This document shows, piece by piece, positions 1-10,766 of a stretch of DNA of 64,000 nucleotides (positions are counted from its first letter, which is position 1; every line of letters begins with the position of its first letter). The translations under genes and the position numbers were made by a program. Origin of the DNA: Ureibacillus manganicus DSM 26584 (lineage in GTDB: Bacteria > Bacillota > Bacilli > Bacillales_A > Planococcaceae); contig NZ_JPVN01000009.1 of NCBI RefSeq assembly GCF_000772945.1, forward strand, positions 1 through 64,000, in the 5' to 3' direction. A model generated the notes under the pieces. That model was not told the DNA's origin. It saw only the letters and a list, made by a program, of their open reading frames with translations, and did not search any database.

Positions 1-47
1 AAAAAAGACTGTAGGCAAACTCGAAATTTTCGAGTTTGTCTACAGTC
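1..47 (-). terminator. Terminator for a gene left of the window, minus strand
   Basis: A 20-bp stem with one G-U pair spans 7-47 and is preceded by six A on the plus strand. Read on the minus strand it is a stem-loop followed by six U, an intrinsic terminator. It would stop a transcript arriving from the right or close a gene lying off the left edge. Confidence 0.7.
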
Positions 48-51
48 TGTA

Positions 52-77
52 GCCTAAGTAAATACTTAGGCTTTTTT
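52..77 (+). terminator. Intrinsic terminator, plus strand
   Basis: A 9-bp perfect stem (GCCTAAGTA/TACTTAGGC) with a two-base loop is followed by six T. It probably ends a gene lying to the left of the window and insulates the ilv-leu promoter region. Confidence 0.75.
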
Positions 78-132
78 AATTTCAAAATTTCTCTTAACGT
101 AACAACTTTTCGAAATAGTCGATTAGTCTAAA

Positions 133-147
133 AATTTTCAAAATTTT
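133..147 (+). promoter_or_regulatory. Candidate CodY box 1
   Basis: AATTTTCAAAATTTT differs at three positions from the CodY consensus AATTTTCWGAAAATT. CodY is the GTP/BCAA-responsive repressor of ilv-leu in Bacillus. Chance matches are common in DNA this AT-rich, so support comes mainly from location. Confidence 0.35.
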
Positions 148-179
148 ATTAAAGTAGAAAAATTCAATCTTTACGATGT

Positions 180-193
180 TGTAAACGATTACA
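180..193 (+). promoter_or_regulatory. cre (CcpA-binding site) upstream of the ilv-leu promoter
   Basis: TGTAAACGATTACA fits the cre consensus TGWNANCGNTNWCA at every position and extends outward as a near-palindrome over 178-195. Its centre lies about 88 bp upstream of the start inferred from the 240-268 promoter. In B. subtilis CcpA activates ilv-leu from a cre at a comparable upstream distance, so an activating role is likely. The match is seen; the activating role is inferred from that homology. Confidence 0.65.
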
Positions 194-220
194 ACGAGAA
201 TATAATTTCTAAATTATAAA

Positions 221-235
221 AATTGTTAGAAAAAT
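221..235 (+). promoter_or_regulatory. Candidate CodY box 2
   Basis: AATTGTTAGAAAAAT has three mismatches to the CodY consensus. It ends five bases before the -35 hexamer, a position where CodY could block RNA polymerase or interfere with CcpA activation. Confidence 0.4.
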
Positions 236-239
236 TCAG

Positions 240-268
240 TTGACTAAAGTATTTTCTTGTACTATGAT
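240..268 (+). promoter_or_regulatory. Sigma-A promoter of the ilv-leu operon
   Basis: A -35 TTGACT (240-245), a 17-bp spacer and a -10 TATGAT (263-268) form a strong housekeeping promoter. Transcription should start near 275, leaving a leader of about 150 nt before ilvD. The leader shows no T-box or other recognised riboswitch. Confidence 0.75.
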
Positions 269-423
269 GACAACAATTTAAAAAAATTATTAATCTTTAA
301 AACAACATTCTTTCAGTTTCATATAAACCTATGCATTGTAAGAGTGTTAGTGAAGCTAATAGTTTTTTACAACTAAATAAATTATGAAATATTAATAATA
401 TGAAAATGTGGGGCGTATCAATT

Positions 424-2094
424 ATGAGAAGTGATATGATTAAATTAGGAGTTGATCGTGCTCCTCACCGTAGTCTTTTATATGCTACCGGAAAAGTAAA
501 AGCAAAAGATTTAGGAAAACCATTTATCGGTGTTTGTAACTCTTATATCGATATAATTCCGGGTCATGTTCATTTACAAGATTTTGCAAAAGTAGTAAAA
601 GAGGCAATTATCGAAGCAGGTGGAATTCCATTTGAGTTCAACACTATCGGTGTAGATGATGGAATTGCAATGGGGCATATTGGTATGCGTTATTCATTAC
701 CAAGCCGTGAGTTAATTGCAGACTCTGCTGAGACTGTTATAAATGCACATTGGTTTGACGGAGTATTTTATATTCCAAACTGTGATAAGATTACGCCAGG
801 TATGCTAATGGCAGCTGTTCGTACAAATGTACCTTCAGTATTTGTATCAGGTGGACCTATGGAAGCTGGAGTTTCATCAACTGGAAAACAACTTTCATTA
901 ACTTCAGTTTTTGAAGGAGTTGGTGCACACAAAGCTGGAACAATGTCACAAGAAGAACTATTAGACATTGAAAACAATGCATGTCCAACATGTGGATCTT
1001 GTTCTGGAATGTTCACTGCAAACTCGATGAACTGTTTAATGGAAATGTTAGGTGTAGCACTTCCTGGTAATGGAACAATTGTTGCTACTAGTGAAAAACG
1101 TAAAGAATTAATTCGTGAAGCTGCAAAACAGTTAATTCGTATGATTAATGAGGATGTTAAACCTCGAGATATCATTACGAAAGAAGCGATTGATGATGCA
1201 TTTGCTCTAGATATGGCAATGGGTGGTTCAACAAACACAGTACTTCACACATTAGCTATTGCAAATGAAGCGGGAATTGAGTATAACTTAGAAGATATAA
1301 ACAAAGTTGCTGAGCGTGTTCCTTACTTAGCAAAAATTATGCCAGCATCAGACTTCTCTATGGATGATATAAATAAAGCTGGCGGTGTAGAGGCAATTAT
1401 TAATGAATTAACTAAAATCCCTGGAGCTATTCACCCTGATCGAATTACGATTACTGGTAAAACTATGGGGGAATTAGTAAAAGATCACCACATTACAAAT
1501 GAAGAAGTGATTCGTACAAAAGATAATCCATATAGTCCTGTAGGCGGTTTATCTGTACTATTCGGTAACATTGCACCAGAAGGTTCTGTTATTAAAGTTG
1601 GAGCAGTCGATTCATCTATTAAAACATTTACTGGAGAAGCAATTGTTTTCGAATCACAAGATGAAGCTCAAGAAGCAATTGATGCTGGTATCGTTCGTGA
1701 AGGCCATGTAGTTGTTATTCGCTATGAAGGTCCAAAAGGTGGGCCAGGAATGCCGGAAATGCTTGCACCAACATCAGCTATTATGGGCCGTGGTTTAGGT
1801 ACAAAAGTAGCATTAATTACAGACGGTAGATTTAGTGGTGCTTCCCGAGGAATTTCAATTGGTCATATTTCTCCAGAAGCAGCAGAAGGTGGACCGATTG
1901 CATTAATCGAAAATGGCGATATAATTGAAATTGATTTACCAAATCGAACAATTAATCTTCAAGTTTCACAGGAAGAACTTGACGAACGCCGTAAAAACTT
2001 ACAACCATTCGAACCAAAAATTAAAACTGGTTGGTTAGCAAGATATTCGAAACTAGTTACAAATGCCTCTAAAGGCGGAATAATGAAAATTTAG
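424..2094 (+). CDS. ilvD: Dihydroxy-acid dehydratase
   Basis: Catalyses dehydration of 2,3-dihydroxy-isovalerate and -methylvalerate to the 2-keto acids, the third step of valine and isoleucine synthesis, in the cytoplasm. The protein is 556 aa, close to family length. Cysteines typical of the Fe-S enzyme are visible at 120 (PNCDK) and at 187, 190 and 193 (CPTCGSC). The reading frame opens at 400, but the ATG at 424 (MRSDMIK) matches the family N-terminus and lies behind GGGG at 410-413. It is the first gene of the operon and is separated from ilvB by the T-box, so its expression should not depend on tRNA charging. In B. subtilis ilvD is encoded elsewhere. Confidence 0.95.
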   Translation: MRSDMIKLGVDRAPHRSLLYATGKVKAKDLGKPFIGVCNSYIDIIPGHVHLQDFAKVVKEAIIEAGGIPFEFNTIGVDDGIAMGHIGMRYSLPSRELIADSAETVINAHWFDGVFYIPNCDKITPGMLMAAVRTNVPSVFVSGGPMEAGVSSTGKQLSLTSVFEGVGAHKAGTMSQEELLDIENNACPTCGSCSGMFTANSMNCLMEMLGVALPGNGTIVATSEKRKELIREAAKQLIRMINEDVKPRDIITKEAIDDAFALDMAMGGSTNTVLHTLAIANEAGIEYNLEDINKVAERVPYLAKIMPASDFSMDDINKAGGVEAIINELTKIPGAIHPDRITITGKTMGELVKDHHITNEEVIRTKDNPYSPVGGLSVLFGNIAPEGSVIKVGAVDSSIKTFTGEAIVFESQDEAQEAIDAGIVREGHVVVIRYEGPKGGPGMPEMLAPTSAIMGRGLGTKVALITDGRFSGASRGISIGHISPEAAEGGPIALIENGDIIEIDLPNRTINLQVSQEELDERRKNLQPFEPKIKTGWLARYSKLVTNASKGGIMKI

Positions 2095-2114
2095 TTTAAC
2101 TTTATATATATAAT

Positions 2115-2462
2115 CGATGATGAGGTTAAAGGTTATAGAGACTTGTATCTACCAGAGAGCTGGGATTGCTGGAACCCGGCGATACAACTATAACCGACAT
2201 CCCCTCGGAGTGAGCTATTAAACGTGGTAACACAATTAGATAGCTCCGGGCAAATTTCGAAAAGCTCGTTATTAATGAATAGTGTATTCATCTTGTTGCA
2301 CACTGAATTGTCGGATTTTTTAAAACATTCAGTGGAGATGAATAATTTCCCGCTATTCACGAGGTAGCTTATTTAGCTATAAACAAGGGTGGTACCATGG
2401 AAGTCTATTTCATCCCTACGTAAAGGTTTTATTTTGCGTGGGAGAAAAAGACTTCTTTTTTT
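2115..2462 (+). promoter_or_regulatory. T-box riboswitch leader of ilvB-leuD
   Basis: The leader contains the T-box signature AGGGTGGTACC (about 2385-2396). A long Stem I has paired arms GGTTATAG (near 2130) and CTATAACC (2188-2195), an AGAGAG motif and a GCTGGG...CCCGGC apical stem. It ends in a terminator at 2400-2462 (GAAGTC...GACTTC followed by seven T). Uncharged tRNA should stabilise the antiterminator and allow ilvB and downstream genes to be read. By alignment to the usual Stem I ending the specifier is probably ATC (Ile) at 2199-2201; CTC (Leu) at 2204-2206 is the alternative. No convincing promoter separates it from ilvD, so it most likely acts on read-through transcription. Confidence 0.93.
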
Positions 2463-2488
2463 ATTAATTTGAATAGGAGGATAATGTT

Positions 2489-4255
2489 ATGACTACTAAC
2501 ACTTCATCAAGTGTAAACATAGAAGCCAATCAAACAACAACACAGATTGAAGAAGAAACATTTAAACCGAAAAATGGATCTGATTTACTGGTTCATGCTC
2601 TAAAAGAGCAAGGTGTAGATATTGTATTTGGATACCCAGGTGGTGCAGTCCTTAATGTATATGATGCTCTTTATAAAAACCCAATTCGACATATTTTAAC
2701 AAGACATGAACAAGGTGCTATCCACGCTGCAGAAGGTTATGCACGTGTATTAAATAAACCAGGTGTGGTAATAGCAACTTCTGGTCCAGGAGCTACAAAT
2801 CTTGTTACTGGAATTACGGATGCAATGATTGACTCAATTCCTTTGGTTATTTTCACAGGTCAAGTTGCAACTAGTGTTATCGGATCAGATGCATTCCAAG
2901 AAGCGGACATTATAGGTATTACAACACCTATTACTAAACACAATTATCAAGTTCAAGATATTAATGATCTTCCACGTATCATTAAAGAAGCTTTCCATAT
3001 AGCAAATACCGGAAGAAAGGGACCAGTACTAATCGATTTCCCTAAAAATATTTCGGCAGACATATTTGATGAAGCAAACGTTTTTGGAAAAGATGAGCCA
3101 ATCTACTTACCTGGCTATCAACCAAATACAAAACCTAATTATTTACAAATACAAAAAGCAGCTCAAGCAATCACTGAAGCAAAAAAACCATTAGTATTAG
3201 CTGGTGCTGGCGTACTATTCGCAGACGCACGTAGTGAATTAACTGAATTTGTCGAAAAGTACAAATTACCTGTCGTTAATACATTACTAGGCTTAGGAAG
3301 CATTCACGGTAATCACGAGTTAAACTTCGGTATGGCTGGTATGCACGGTGCTGCGGTTGCAAACGATGCAATTCAAAAATGTGATTTGTTAATTAATATT
3401 GGGGCACGATTTGATGACCGTTTAACTGGCGACACGAAACGTTTCGCACCAAAAGCAACAATTATACACATTGATATTGACCCTGCTGAAATCGGTAAAA
3501 ACATTCCTACAGATATTCCTATCGTAGCGGATGCGAAAGAAGCGATTAAAGCATTAATCAATAAAGATATCCAATCCCCAGACAATGGAGAATGGTTAGA
3601 TTATCTAAATCAAAAACAAAACGATTTCCCTTATTGGTATGTTGAAGATGAAAATGAAATTTTACCTCAACAAATTATTGAAATGGTTCATTCCATTACT
3701 GGCGGGGATGCAGTCGTTACAACAGATGTTGGCCAACATCAAATGTGGGCAGCACAATATTACAAACTAAACAACGATCATTGTTGGGTAACTTCTGGTG
3801 GTTTAGGAACTATGGGATTCGGCTTCCCTGCAGCCATAGGAGCACAATTTGCAAAACCAAATAAAAAAGTTGTAGCAATCGTTGGTGATGCTGGATTCCA
3901 AATGACTAATCAGGAACTAGCATTACTAAAAGAATATAATTTACCAGTCAAAGTGGTCATTATTAATAATGCAGCACTTGGAATGGTTCGTCAGTGGCAA
4001 GAGCTATTTTATGATGGTCGTTATTCACAATCTTTAATGCCTGTACAACCTGACTTTGTAAAACTAGCAGATGCATTTGACGTAAAAGGATACCGTATTA
4101 CAACGATTGATGAAGCTGGGGCAATTTTAGAAGAAGCTTTAAATTCAAATGAACCTGCTGTTATTGATGCAAGAGTGAAACAACTAGAAAATGTATATCC
4201 AATGGTTCCTGCTGGCAAGTCACTTGATGATATTGTAGGGGTGAAAAGAATATGA
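2489..4255 (+). CDS. ilvB: Acetolactate synthase, large (catalytic) subunit
   Basis: Condenses pyruvate with pyruvate or 2-ketobutyrate, the first common step of BCAA synthesis, using thiamine diphosphate, Mg2+ and FAD. The 588-aa protein has the N-terminal PYR domain with catalytic glutamate E74 in RHEQGA, a central FAD/DHAP domain, and a C-terminal PP domain with the ThDP motif starting GDAGFQMT and ending NN. About 25 polar, Ser/Thr-rich residues precede the conserved core. AGGAGG lies nine bases before the ATG. It overlaps ilvN by 4 bp, fitting translational coupling of the two subunits. Confidence 0.96.
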   Translation: MTTNTSSSVNIEANQTTTQIEEETFKPKNGSDLLVHALKEQGVDIVFGYPGGAVLNVYDALYKNPIRHILTRHEQGAIHAAEGYARVLNKPGVVIATSGPGATNLVTGITDAMIDSIPLVIFTGQVATSVIGSDAFQEADIIGITTPITKHNYQVQDINDLPRIIKEAFHIANTGRKGPVLIDFPKNISADIFDEANVFGKDEPIYLPGYQPNTKPNYLQIQKAAQAITEAKKPLVLAGAGVLFADARSELTEFVEKYKLPVVNTLLGLGSIHGNHELNFGMAGMHGAAVANDAIQKCDLLINIGARFDDRLTGDTKRFAPKATIIHIDIDPAEIGKNIPTDIPIVADAKEAIKALINKDIQSPDNGEWLDYLNQKQNDFPYWYVEDENEILPQQIIEMVHSITGGDAVVTTDVGQHQMWAAQYYKLNNDHCWVTSGGLGTMGFGFPAAIGAQFAKPNKKVVAIVGDAGFQMTNQELALLKEYNLPVKVVIINNAALGMVRQWQELFYDGRYSQSLMPVQPDFVKLADAFDVKGYRITTIDEAGAILEEALNSNEPAVIDARVKQLENVYPMVPAGKSLDDIVGVKRI

Positions 4256-4767
4256 GAAGAGTCATAACCGTATCAGTTTTAAACCAAAGTGGAGTTCTGA
4301 ACCGTGTAACAGGTTTGCTAATGAAACGTCAATTCAACATTGAATCCATTACAGTTGGGCACTCAGAACAACCGAACATTTCAAAAATGACATTTGTCGT
4401 AAATATTAGCGATGAAGTTAAGCTAGAACAAATGATCAAACAATTATCAAAGCAAATTGATGTAATAAAAGTAAATGATATTACTGATAAATCAATTGTT
4501 CTACGTGAATTAGCTCTAGTAAAAGTAGTATCACCAGCTAATTTAAGAACTGAAATAAATGCAATTGTCGAGCCATTCAGACCACAAATTATTGACACTT
4601 CTAAAAATGTTGTGACATATCAAGTAGTCGGACATCCGGATAAAATTGACGCATTTATTGAACTAATTCGTCCATATGGAATTAAAGAATTAACTAGAAC
4701 TGGTGTAACGGCTTCTGTCCGTGAAACTCAACCTGTTGAAACACTGCAACTTTCTATTCTAAAGTAA
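4252..4767 (+). CDS. ilvN: Acetolactate synthase, small (regulatory) subunit
   Basis: Regulatory partner of IlvB that confers valine feedback inhibition and raises activity. The 171-aa protein has an N-terminal ACT domain (about 3-78: [18 protein letters not shown]) and a C-terminal ALS_ss_C domain (about 85-160). The start codon overlaps the ilvB stop. The 108-bp gap to ilvC carries a hairpin but no terminator. The gene is called ilvH in B. subtilis. Confidence 0.95.
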   Translation: MRRVITVSVLNQSGVLNRVTGLLMKRQFNIESITVGHSEQPNISKMTFVVNISDEVKLEQMIKQLSKQIDVIKVNDITDKSIVLRELALVKVVSPANLRTEINAIVEPFRPQIIDTSKNVVTYQVVGHPDKIDAFIELIRPYGIKELTRTGVTASVRETQPVETLQLSILK

Positions 4768-4815
4768 GTAATTAAAATTCTGTAATTCTTACAAAGATAG
4801 TTAGTATATAAAGCT

Positions 4816-4834
4816 ACGATAAGAAAATTATCGT
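4816..4834 (+). other. Intercistronic hairpin ilvN-ilvC
   Basis: ACGATAA and TTATCGT pair over 7 bp around a five-base loop, with no T tract, so it is not a terminator. The B. subtilis ilv-leu mRNA is processed and ilvC-containing fragments are stabilised, so a processing or 5'-protecting role is possible. Confidence 0.35.
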
Positions 4835-4863
4835 ACGTATCTAAAACATTTAACAATTATTAG

Positions 4864-5888
<1,025 letters not shown>

Positions 5889-5889
<1 letters not shown>

Positions 5890-7433
5890 TGCGGAAGATA
5901 GATATTTTTGATACGACACTACGTGATGGTGAACAGTCAGCTGGTATTAACTTAAATACTGCAGAAAAAATTGAAATTGCCCGACAATTAGAACGTTTAG
6001 GTGTAACTATCATTGAAGCAGGTTTTCCTGCTTCAAGCCCTGGCGATTTAGATGCAGTTCAAAAAATCGCGAGTACGGTTAAAAATTCTATTGTTACAGG
6101 TTTAGCTCGATGTGTTCAAAGTGATATAGATGCAGCTTGGGAAGCATTAAAAGGTGCAGAACAGCCTCATGTACACGTATTTTTAGCAACAAGTCCAATT
6201 CATATGGAATACAAATTAAAGAAGTCACCTGACCAAGTAGTAGAGCAAGCAATTGAAGCAGTTAAATACGCTAAAAAATTCTTCCCTCTAGTAGAATGGT
6301 CAGCTGAAGACGGATTCCGTTCAGATCGTGATTTTTTAGTTCGTATTATTGAACAAGTGATTCAAGCAGGTGCTACAACAATTAACGTTCCAGATACAGT
6401 AGGATATGCTTCGCCACAAGAATACGGAGAATTATTTAGATTCTTACGCGAAAATGTTCGTGGTGCAGATAGAGTGAAATTCTCTGCTCATTGCCATGAC
6501 GACTTAGGTATGGCAGTTGCAAATTCTATTGCTGCTATGGAAAACGGAGCAGATCAAATTGAATGTACAATCAACGGGATTGGTGAACGTGCTGGTAATG
6601 CAGCATTAGAAGAAATTGCGGTTGCACTTCACATTCGGAATGATTTTTATCCGGTTGAAACAGGCATTAACTTAAAAGAAATCAAACGTACTTCTCAATT
6701 AGTAAGTCGTTTAACAGGCTCTCTAATTCAACCTAACAAAGCAGTTGTTGGTAAAAATGCATTCGCACACGAATCTGGTATACATCAAGATGGTGTTTTA
6801 AAACATAAAGAAACATATGAAATCATTTCACCTGCATTAATTGGTGAAGGGGAAGTACCTTTAGTTTTAGGTAAGCACTCAGGTCGAGCTGCATTTAGAG
6901 ATCGTGCGGTAAAAATGGGATACGAATTATCTGATGAAAAACTAAACAAAGCGTTCCAAGAATTTAAAAAATTAGCGGATCGTAAAAAAGAAATAACAGA
7001 AGATGATTTAATAACTTTATTAACAGAACAACAAGTTTCAATTGAAGATATTGCTTTATTTGAATTAAAGAGTGTTCAAGTTTCTTATGGAACAGATAAC
7101 ATTCCGACAGCAACTGCTTCAGTAATTACTCCAGATGGTGATTTAAAAACAATTGCAGCAACTGGTGCAGGGTCTGTTGAAGCAATTTTCAATACATTAG
7201 AACAATTGGTAAATTCAAAAGTGAATGTTCTTGATTTCCAAGTAAAATCTGTCAGCAAAGGGCGAGATGCTTTAGCTGATGCAGTAGTAAATGTACGTAT
7301 TAATGGAGCAATTACAACTGGCCGTGATTCATCACAGGACGTACTTGAAGCGACTGCTAACGCGTTCATTGATGCAATTAACCGTAATATTATTCATGAA
7401 AATATTAGACAAAAACAAACAGCTCAAGTGTAA
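5889..7433 (+). CDS. leuA: 2-isopropylmalate synthase
   Basis: First committed step of leucine synthesis: condenses acetyl-CoA with 2-ketoisovalerate. The 514-aa protein has an HMGL-like TIM barrel (about 4-270) starting [12 protein letters not shown] with the metal-binding HCHDDLGMA segment. A linker containing GKHSGR follows, then a C-terminal LeuA allosteric domain (about 365-505) for leucine feedback. Start and ilvC stop overlap by one base, indicating coupling. Confidence 0.95.
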
Positions 7434-7458
7434 TAAATTTATCCTCTTATATAATTTT

Positions 7459-7489
7459 ACGCCATCAAATAAAAATTGTTTGATGGCGT
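7459..7489 (+). other. Intercistronic hairpin leuA-leuB
   Basis: ACGCCATCAAA pairs perfectly with TTTGATGGCGT around a nine-base loop. The T tract is short (TTTCT), so it may be a weak terminator, a processing site or an mRNA stabiliser. Downstream leuBCD must still be read from the same operon or an unseen promoter. Confidence 0.5.
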
Positions 7490-7576
7490 TTCTAAAAAAT
7501 TATGAATTAAAGTGAAAAAATGGATTAATAGTTTGCGATTTCGCTCTTCAATTACTTGAAAGAAAGGTGTTTTACA

Positions 7577-8674
7577 ATGGAAAAGAAAATTACTGTTTTA
7601 CCTGGCGATGGAATTGGTCCTGAAGTAGTTGCTTCAGCTGTTAGAGTTTTACAAGCAATCGGTAAACGTTATAACCATGAGTTTCAATTACAATATGCAG
7701 AAATTGGTGGTGCTGCGATTGACCAATATAACAATCCACTTCCAGACAAAACGATTGCTATGTGCGAAGAAAGTGATGCAATTTTATTAGGCGCTGTTGG
7801 TGGTCCAAAATGGGATAACAATCCACCTGAATTACGACCAGAAAAAGGATTGCTTAATATTAGAAAAACCTTCGATTTATTCTCAAACCTTCGCCCAGTA
7901 AAAGCATTTCCTAGTTTACTAGATGCATCTCCATTGAAACGCGAAGTAGCTGAAAACGTAGACTTAATGATTGTTCGTGAATTAACAGGTGGTATTTATT
8001 TTGGAGAAAAACATCGCGACCTAGATCAGGCAAGCGATTTAAATATATATTCTCGTGCGGAAATTGAACGTATTGTCGACAATGCTTTTGAATTGGCACG
8101 ATTACGTAGAGGAAAACTTTGCTCAGTCGATAAAGCAAACGTATTGGAAACGTCAAGATTATGGCGTGAAGTAGTTGAAGAAAAGAAAGAACAATACCCT
8201 GATGTTGAAGTTGAGCATAATTTAGTTGATTCAGTAGCTATGAAACTTATTACAAATCCTGGCCACTATGATGTTGTAGTAACAGATAATATGTTTGGTG
8301 ACATTTTAAGTGATGAAGCTTCTGTTATCACAGGCTCACTAGGGGTATTACCATCTGCCTCTATCAGAAGTGATAACTTTGGATTGTATGAACCAGTACA
8401 CGGGTCGGCACCTGACATCGCAGGTCAAGGTAAAGCAAATCCAGCTGCGACAATTCTCTCAGTAGCTATGATGTTACGTTATTCATTTGCATTGTTAAAT
8501 GAAGCAGCAGAAATCGAACGTGCCGTAAGTGCTGTATTTGAGGATGGTTACTTTACTGCAGATCTTGCAAAAGGTGATTCTCGTGCACTTACAACAGATG
8601 AGTGGACAGATCGAGTGATAGCTGAGATTGATACAAATTTTGTTGCAGATAGTATTGTTGAATCTTATATATAA
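7577..8674 (+). CDS. leuB: 3-isopropylmalate dehydrogenase
   Basis: NAD+-dependent oxidation and decarboxylation of 3-isopropylmalate in leucine synthesis. The protein is 365 aa, the usual Bacillus length. It carries PGDGIGPEV at the N-terminus, the RELTGGIYFG substrate loop, VDKANVL and the metal-binding DNMFGDILSDEAS motif. The frame opens at a TTG at 7556, but the ATG at 7577 follows AGAAAGGTG with good spacing and fits family N-termini. leuC follows after 14 bp. Confidence 0.95.
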   Translation: MEKKITVLPGDGIGPEVVASAVRVLQAIGKRYNHEFQLQYAEIGGAAIDQYNNPLPDKTIAMCEESDAILLGAVGGPKWDNNPPELRPEKGLLNIRKTFDLFSNLRPVKAFPSLLDASPLKREVAENVDLMIVRELTGGIYFGEKHRDLDQASDLNIYSRAEIERIVDNAFELARLRRGKLCSVDKANVLETSRLWREVVEEKKEQYPDVEVEHNLVDSVAMKLITNPGHYDVVVTDNMFGDILSDEASVITGSLGVLPSASIRSDNFGLYEPVHGSAPDIAGQGKANPAATILSVAMMLRYSFALLNEAAEIERAVSAVFEDGYFTADLAKGDSRALTTDEWTDRVIAEIDTNFVADSIVESYI

Positions 8675-8688
8675 AGGATTGGTGAAGA

Positions 8689-10107
8689 ATGATGGCAAAA
8701 AATATTATTGAAAAAATTTGGGATACACACGTTGTTCATCAAGAAGATGGAAAACCGGATTTACTTTATATCGATCTTCATTTAATTCATGAAGTTACAT
8801 CTCCACAAGCTTTTGAAGGGTTACGATTAGCTGGTCGTAAAGTACGTCGCCCAGACCTATGCTTTGCAACAATGGATCATAACGTCCCAACAAAAAATCT
8901 GCCTACAATTAATGACCCTATAGCAAAAAAACAGATTACAACTCTAGCTGAAAATGCTAAAGAGTTTGGTATCCAACTAGCTGATATCGGTCACCCTGAT
9001 CAAGGGATTGTTCACGTTATCGGCCCAGAATTAGGGCTAACACAACCAGGTAAAACAATCGTTTGCGGGGACTCACATACATCTACTCATGGTGCATTTG
9101 GTGCATTGGCATTTGGTATTGGTACATCTGAAGTGGAGCATGTATTATCTACACAAACATTATGGCAAAACAAACCAAAAACAATGGAAATTCGCGTAAA
9201 TGGTAAACTCGGAGTAGGAGTTGCAGCAAAAGATATCATTTTAGCAATCATTGCAAAATGGGGAATTGGTGTGGGTACTGGCCACATCGTAGAGTTTACA
9301 GGGGAAGCTATTCGATCACTATCAATGGAAGAACGTATGACAATCTGTAATATGTCAATTGAAGCTGGAGCTAAAGCTGGTTTAATCTCTCCAGATGAAA
9401 AAACAGTTGAATTTTTACGCGGTCGTCGTCACGCACCAAAAGAATTTCAATTCGAAGAAGCAGCTGAGTACTGGTTAAATCTTGCTTCTGATCAAGGTTC
9501 TACATATGATATAGTTCTTGAAATCAATGCAGATGAAATCGAACCAATCGTAACTTGGGGAACAAATCCATCGATGGGAACTGGGGTTTCAAAAACAGTT
9601 CCTACCTCAGCTGATTATGAATCAGAAACAGATAAACATGCACTAAGAAAAGCGCTTGAATATATGGGTCTAGAAGAAGGTCAATCAATTGAATCAATTG
9701 AAATCCAACATGTATTTATCGGTTCATGTACTAACTCACGAATTTCTGACTTACGAACTGCCGCAAGTATTATAGAAGGTAAAAAAATTCACCCAGGAGT
9801 TCGTGGAATTGTCGTACCAGGTTCATGGTCTACTAAAAAAGCAGCTGAAGAAGAAGGTTTACATAAAATCTTCTTAGATGCAGGTTTTGAATGGCGTGAA
9901 TCAGGATGCTCAGCTTGTCTTGGTATGAACGAAGATACAATTCCTTCTGGTGAACGTTGTGCATCTACATCTAACCGTAACTTTGAAGGACGTCAAGGGG
10001 CAGGAGCACGCACACACTTAGTAAGCCCAGCAATGGCAGCTGCAGCAGCCATTGAAGGACATTTTGTGGATGTACGTAAATACGTAAAACAAGCACAAGA
10101 GGTTTAA
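8689..10107 (+). CDS. leuC: 3-isopropylmalate dehydratase, large subunit
   Basis: With LeuD isomerises 2- to 3-isopropylmalate through a [4Fe-4S] cluster. The 472-aa protein aligns along its length with the B. subtilis enzyme. It shows [26 protein letters not shown] and the cluster ligands in GSCTNSR and [10 protein letters not shown]. The first of two adjacent ATGs is chosen because it matches the MM start of B. subtilis LeuC. leuD follows 19 bp downstream. Confidence 0.96.
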   Translation: MMAKNIIEKIWDTHVVHQEDGKPDLLYIDLHLIHEVTSPQAFEGLRLAGRKVRRPDLCFATMDHNVPTKNLPTINDPIAKKQITTLAENAKEFGIQLADIGHPDQGIVHVIGPELGLTQPGKTIVCGDSHTSTHGAFGALAFGIGTSEVEHVLSTQTLWQNKPKTMEIRVNGKLGVGVAAKDIILAIIAKWGIGVGTGHIVEFTGEAIRSLSMEERMTICNMSIEAGAKAGLISPDEKTVEFLRGRRHAPKEFQFEEAAEYWLNLASDQGSTYDIVLEINADEIEPIVTWGTNPSMGTGVSKTVPTSADYESETDKHALRKALEYMGLEEGQSIESIEIQHVFIGSCTNSRISDLRTAASIIEGKKIHPGVRGIVVPGSWSTKKAAEEEGLHKIFLDAGFEWRESGCSACLGMNEDTIPSGERCASTSNRNFEGRQGAGARTHLVSPAMAAAAAIEGHFVDVRKYVKQAQEV

Positions 10108-10126
10108 TTAGAAGGGTGGTATATAT

Positions 10127-10717
10127 ATGGAACCTATTAATCAAGTAACTAGTGTTATAACTCCATTAGATCGTAAAAACGTTGACACTGACCAAATCAT
10201 TTCAAAAGAATTTTTAAAACGCATTGAACGTACTGGATTCGGACGTTTCCTATTCCATCACTGGCGTTTTGACGAACAAGGAAATGAAATTCCTGACTTC
10301 GTTTTAAATAAACCTGAATTTAAAGGATCTCAAATCCTTGTTGCACAAGATAATTTCGGCTGTGGTTCTTCACGTGAACATGCACCATGGGCAATTTTAG
10401 ACTACGGATTTCGTGTTGTAGTTGCGCCAAGCTTTGCTGATATTTTCCATAATAACTGCTTTAAAAATGGGATCTTACCAATTAAACTAACAGAAACTGA
10501 ATGTGATGAAATCCTTTCAAAAGGATTAGCAAATCCATATTCAGTAGACGTAAGCTTAGAAGAACAGACTGTAACTGGTGAAGACGGTAAAGTATATAGC
10601 TTCAATATCGACCCTTACTATAAAGAAATGCTTCTAAACGGTTGGGACGAAATTGCATTAACGTTTAAATATGATGAAAAAATTGCTGAATATGAAGCAA
10701 AACGAATTGCTTACTAA
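10127..10717 (+). CDS. leuD: 3-isopropylmalate dehydratase, small subunit
   Basis: The swivel-domain partner of LeuC. The 196-aa protein has the family DTDQIISKEFLKRIERTGFG segment near the N-terminus and the substrate-binding FGCGSSREHAPWA motif. GAAGGGTGG precedes the ATG. It is the last gene of the operon, and a strong terminator follows six bases after the stop. Confidence 0.96.
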   Translation: MEPINQVTSVITPLDRKNVDTDQIISKEFLKRIERTGFGRFLFHHWRFDEQGNEIPDFVLNKPEFKGSQILVAQDNFGCGSSREHAPWAILDYGFRVVVAPSFADIFHNNCFKNGILPIKLTETECDEILSKGLANPYSVDVSLEEQTVTGEDGKVYSFNIDPYYKEMLLNGWDEIALTFKYDEKIAEYEAKRIAY

Positions 10718-10722
10718 ATAAG

Positions 10723-10760
10723 AAAAGAGTTGTTCCCATTGACAGGAACAACTCTTTTTT
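10723..10760. terminator. Bidirectional terminator between leuD and the MFS gene
   Basis: AAAAGAGTTGTTCC pairs with GGAACAACTCTTTT around an eight-base loop, with A and T tracts on either side. It can terminate both the ilv-leu operon and the convergent exporter gene. Confidence 0.9.
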
Positions 10761-10766
10761 CATACT

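Noticed and set aside
768-1238. 156-codon minus-strand open frame inside ilvD
   Set aside because: Shadow of the third-position composition of ilvD on the opposite strand; no ribosome site and low-complexity product. Other antisense frames inside long genes were dropped for the same reason.
2109-2114. TATAAT as a -10 for a separate ilvB promoter
   Set aside because: At 17 bp upstream the sequence is AAAATT, not a -35, and a start near 2121 would fall inside Stem I of the T-box.
2133-2360. Minus-strand 75-codon open frame between ilvD and ilvB
   Set aside because: It lies wholly within the T-box leader, whose paired segments explain the sequence; no ribosome site and no recognisable product.
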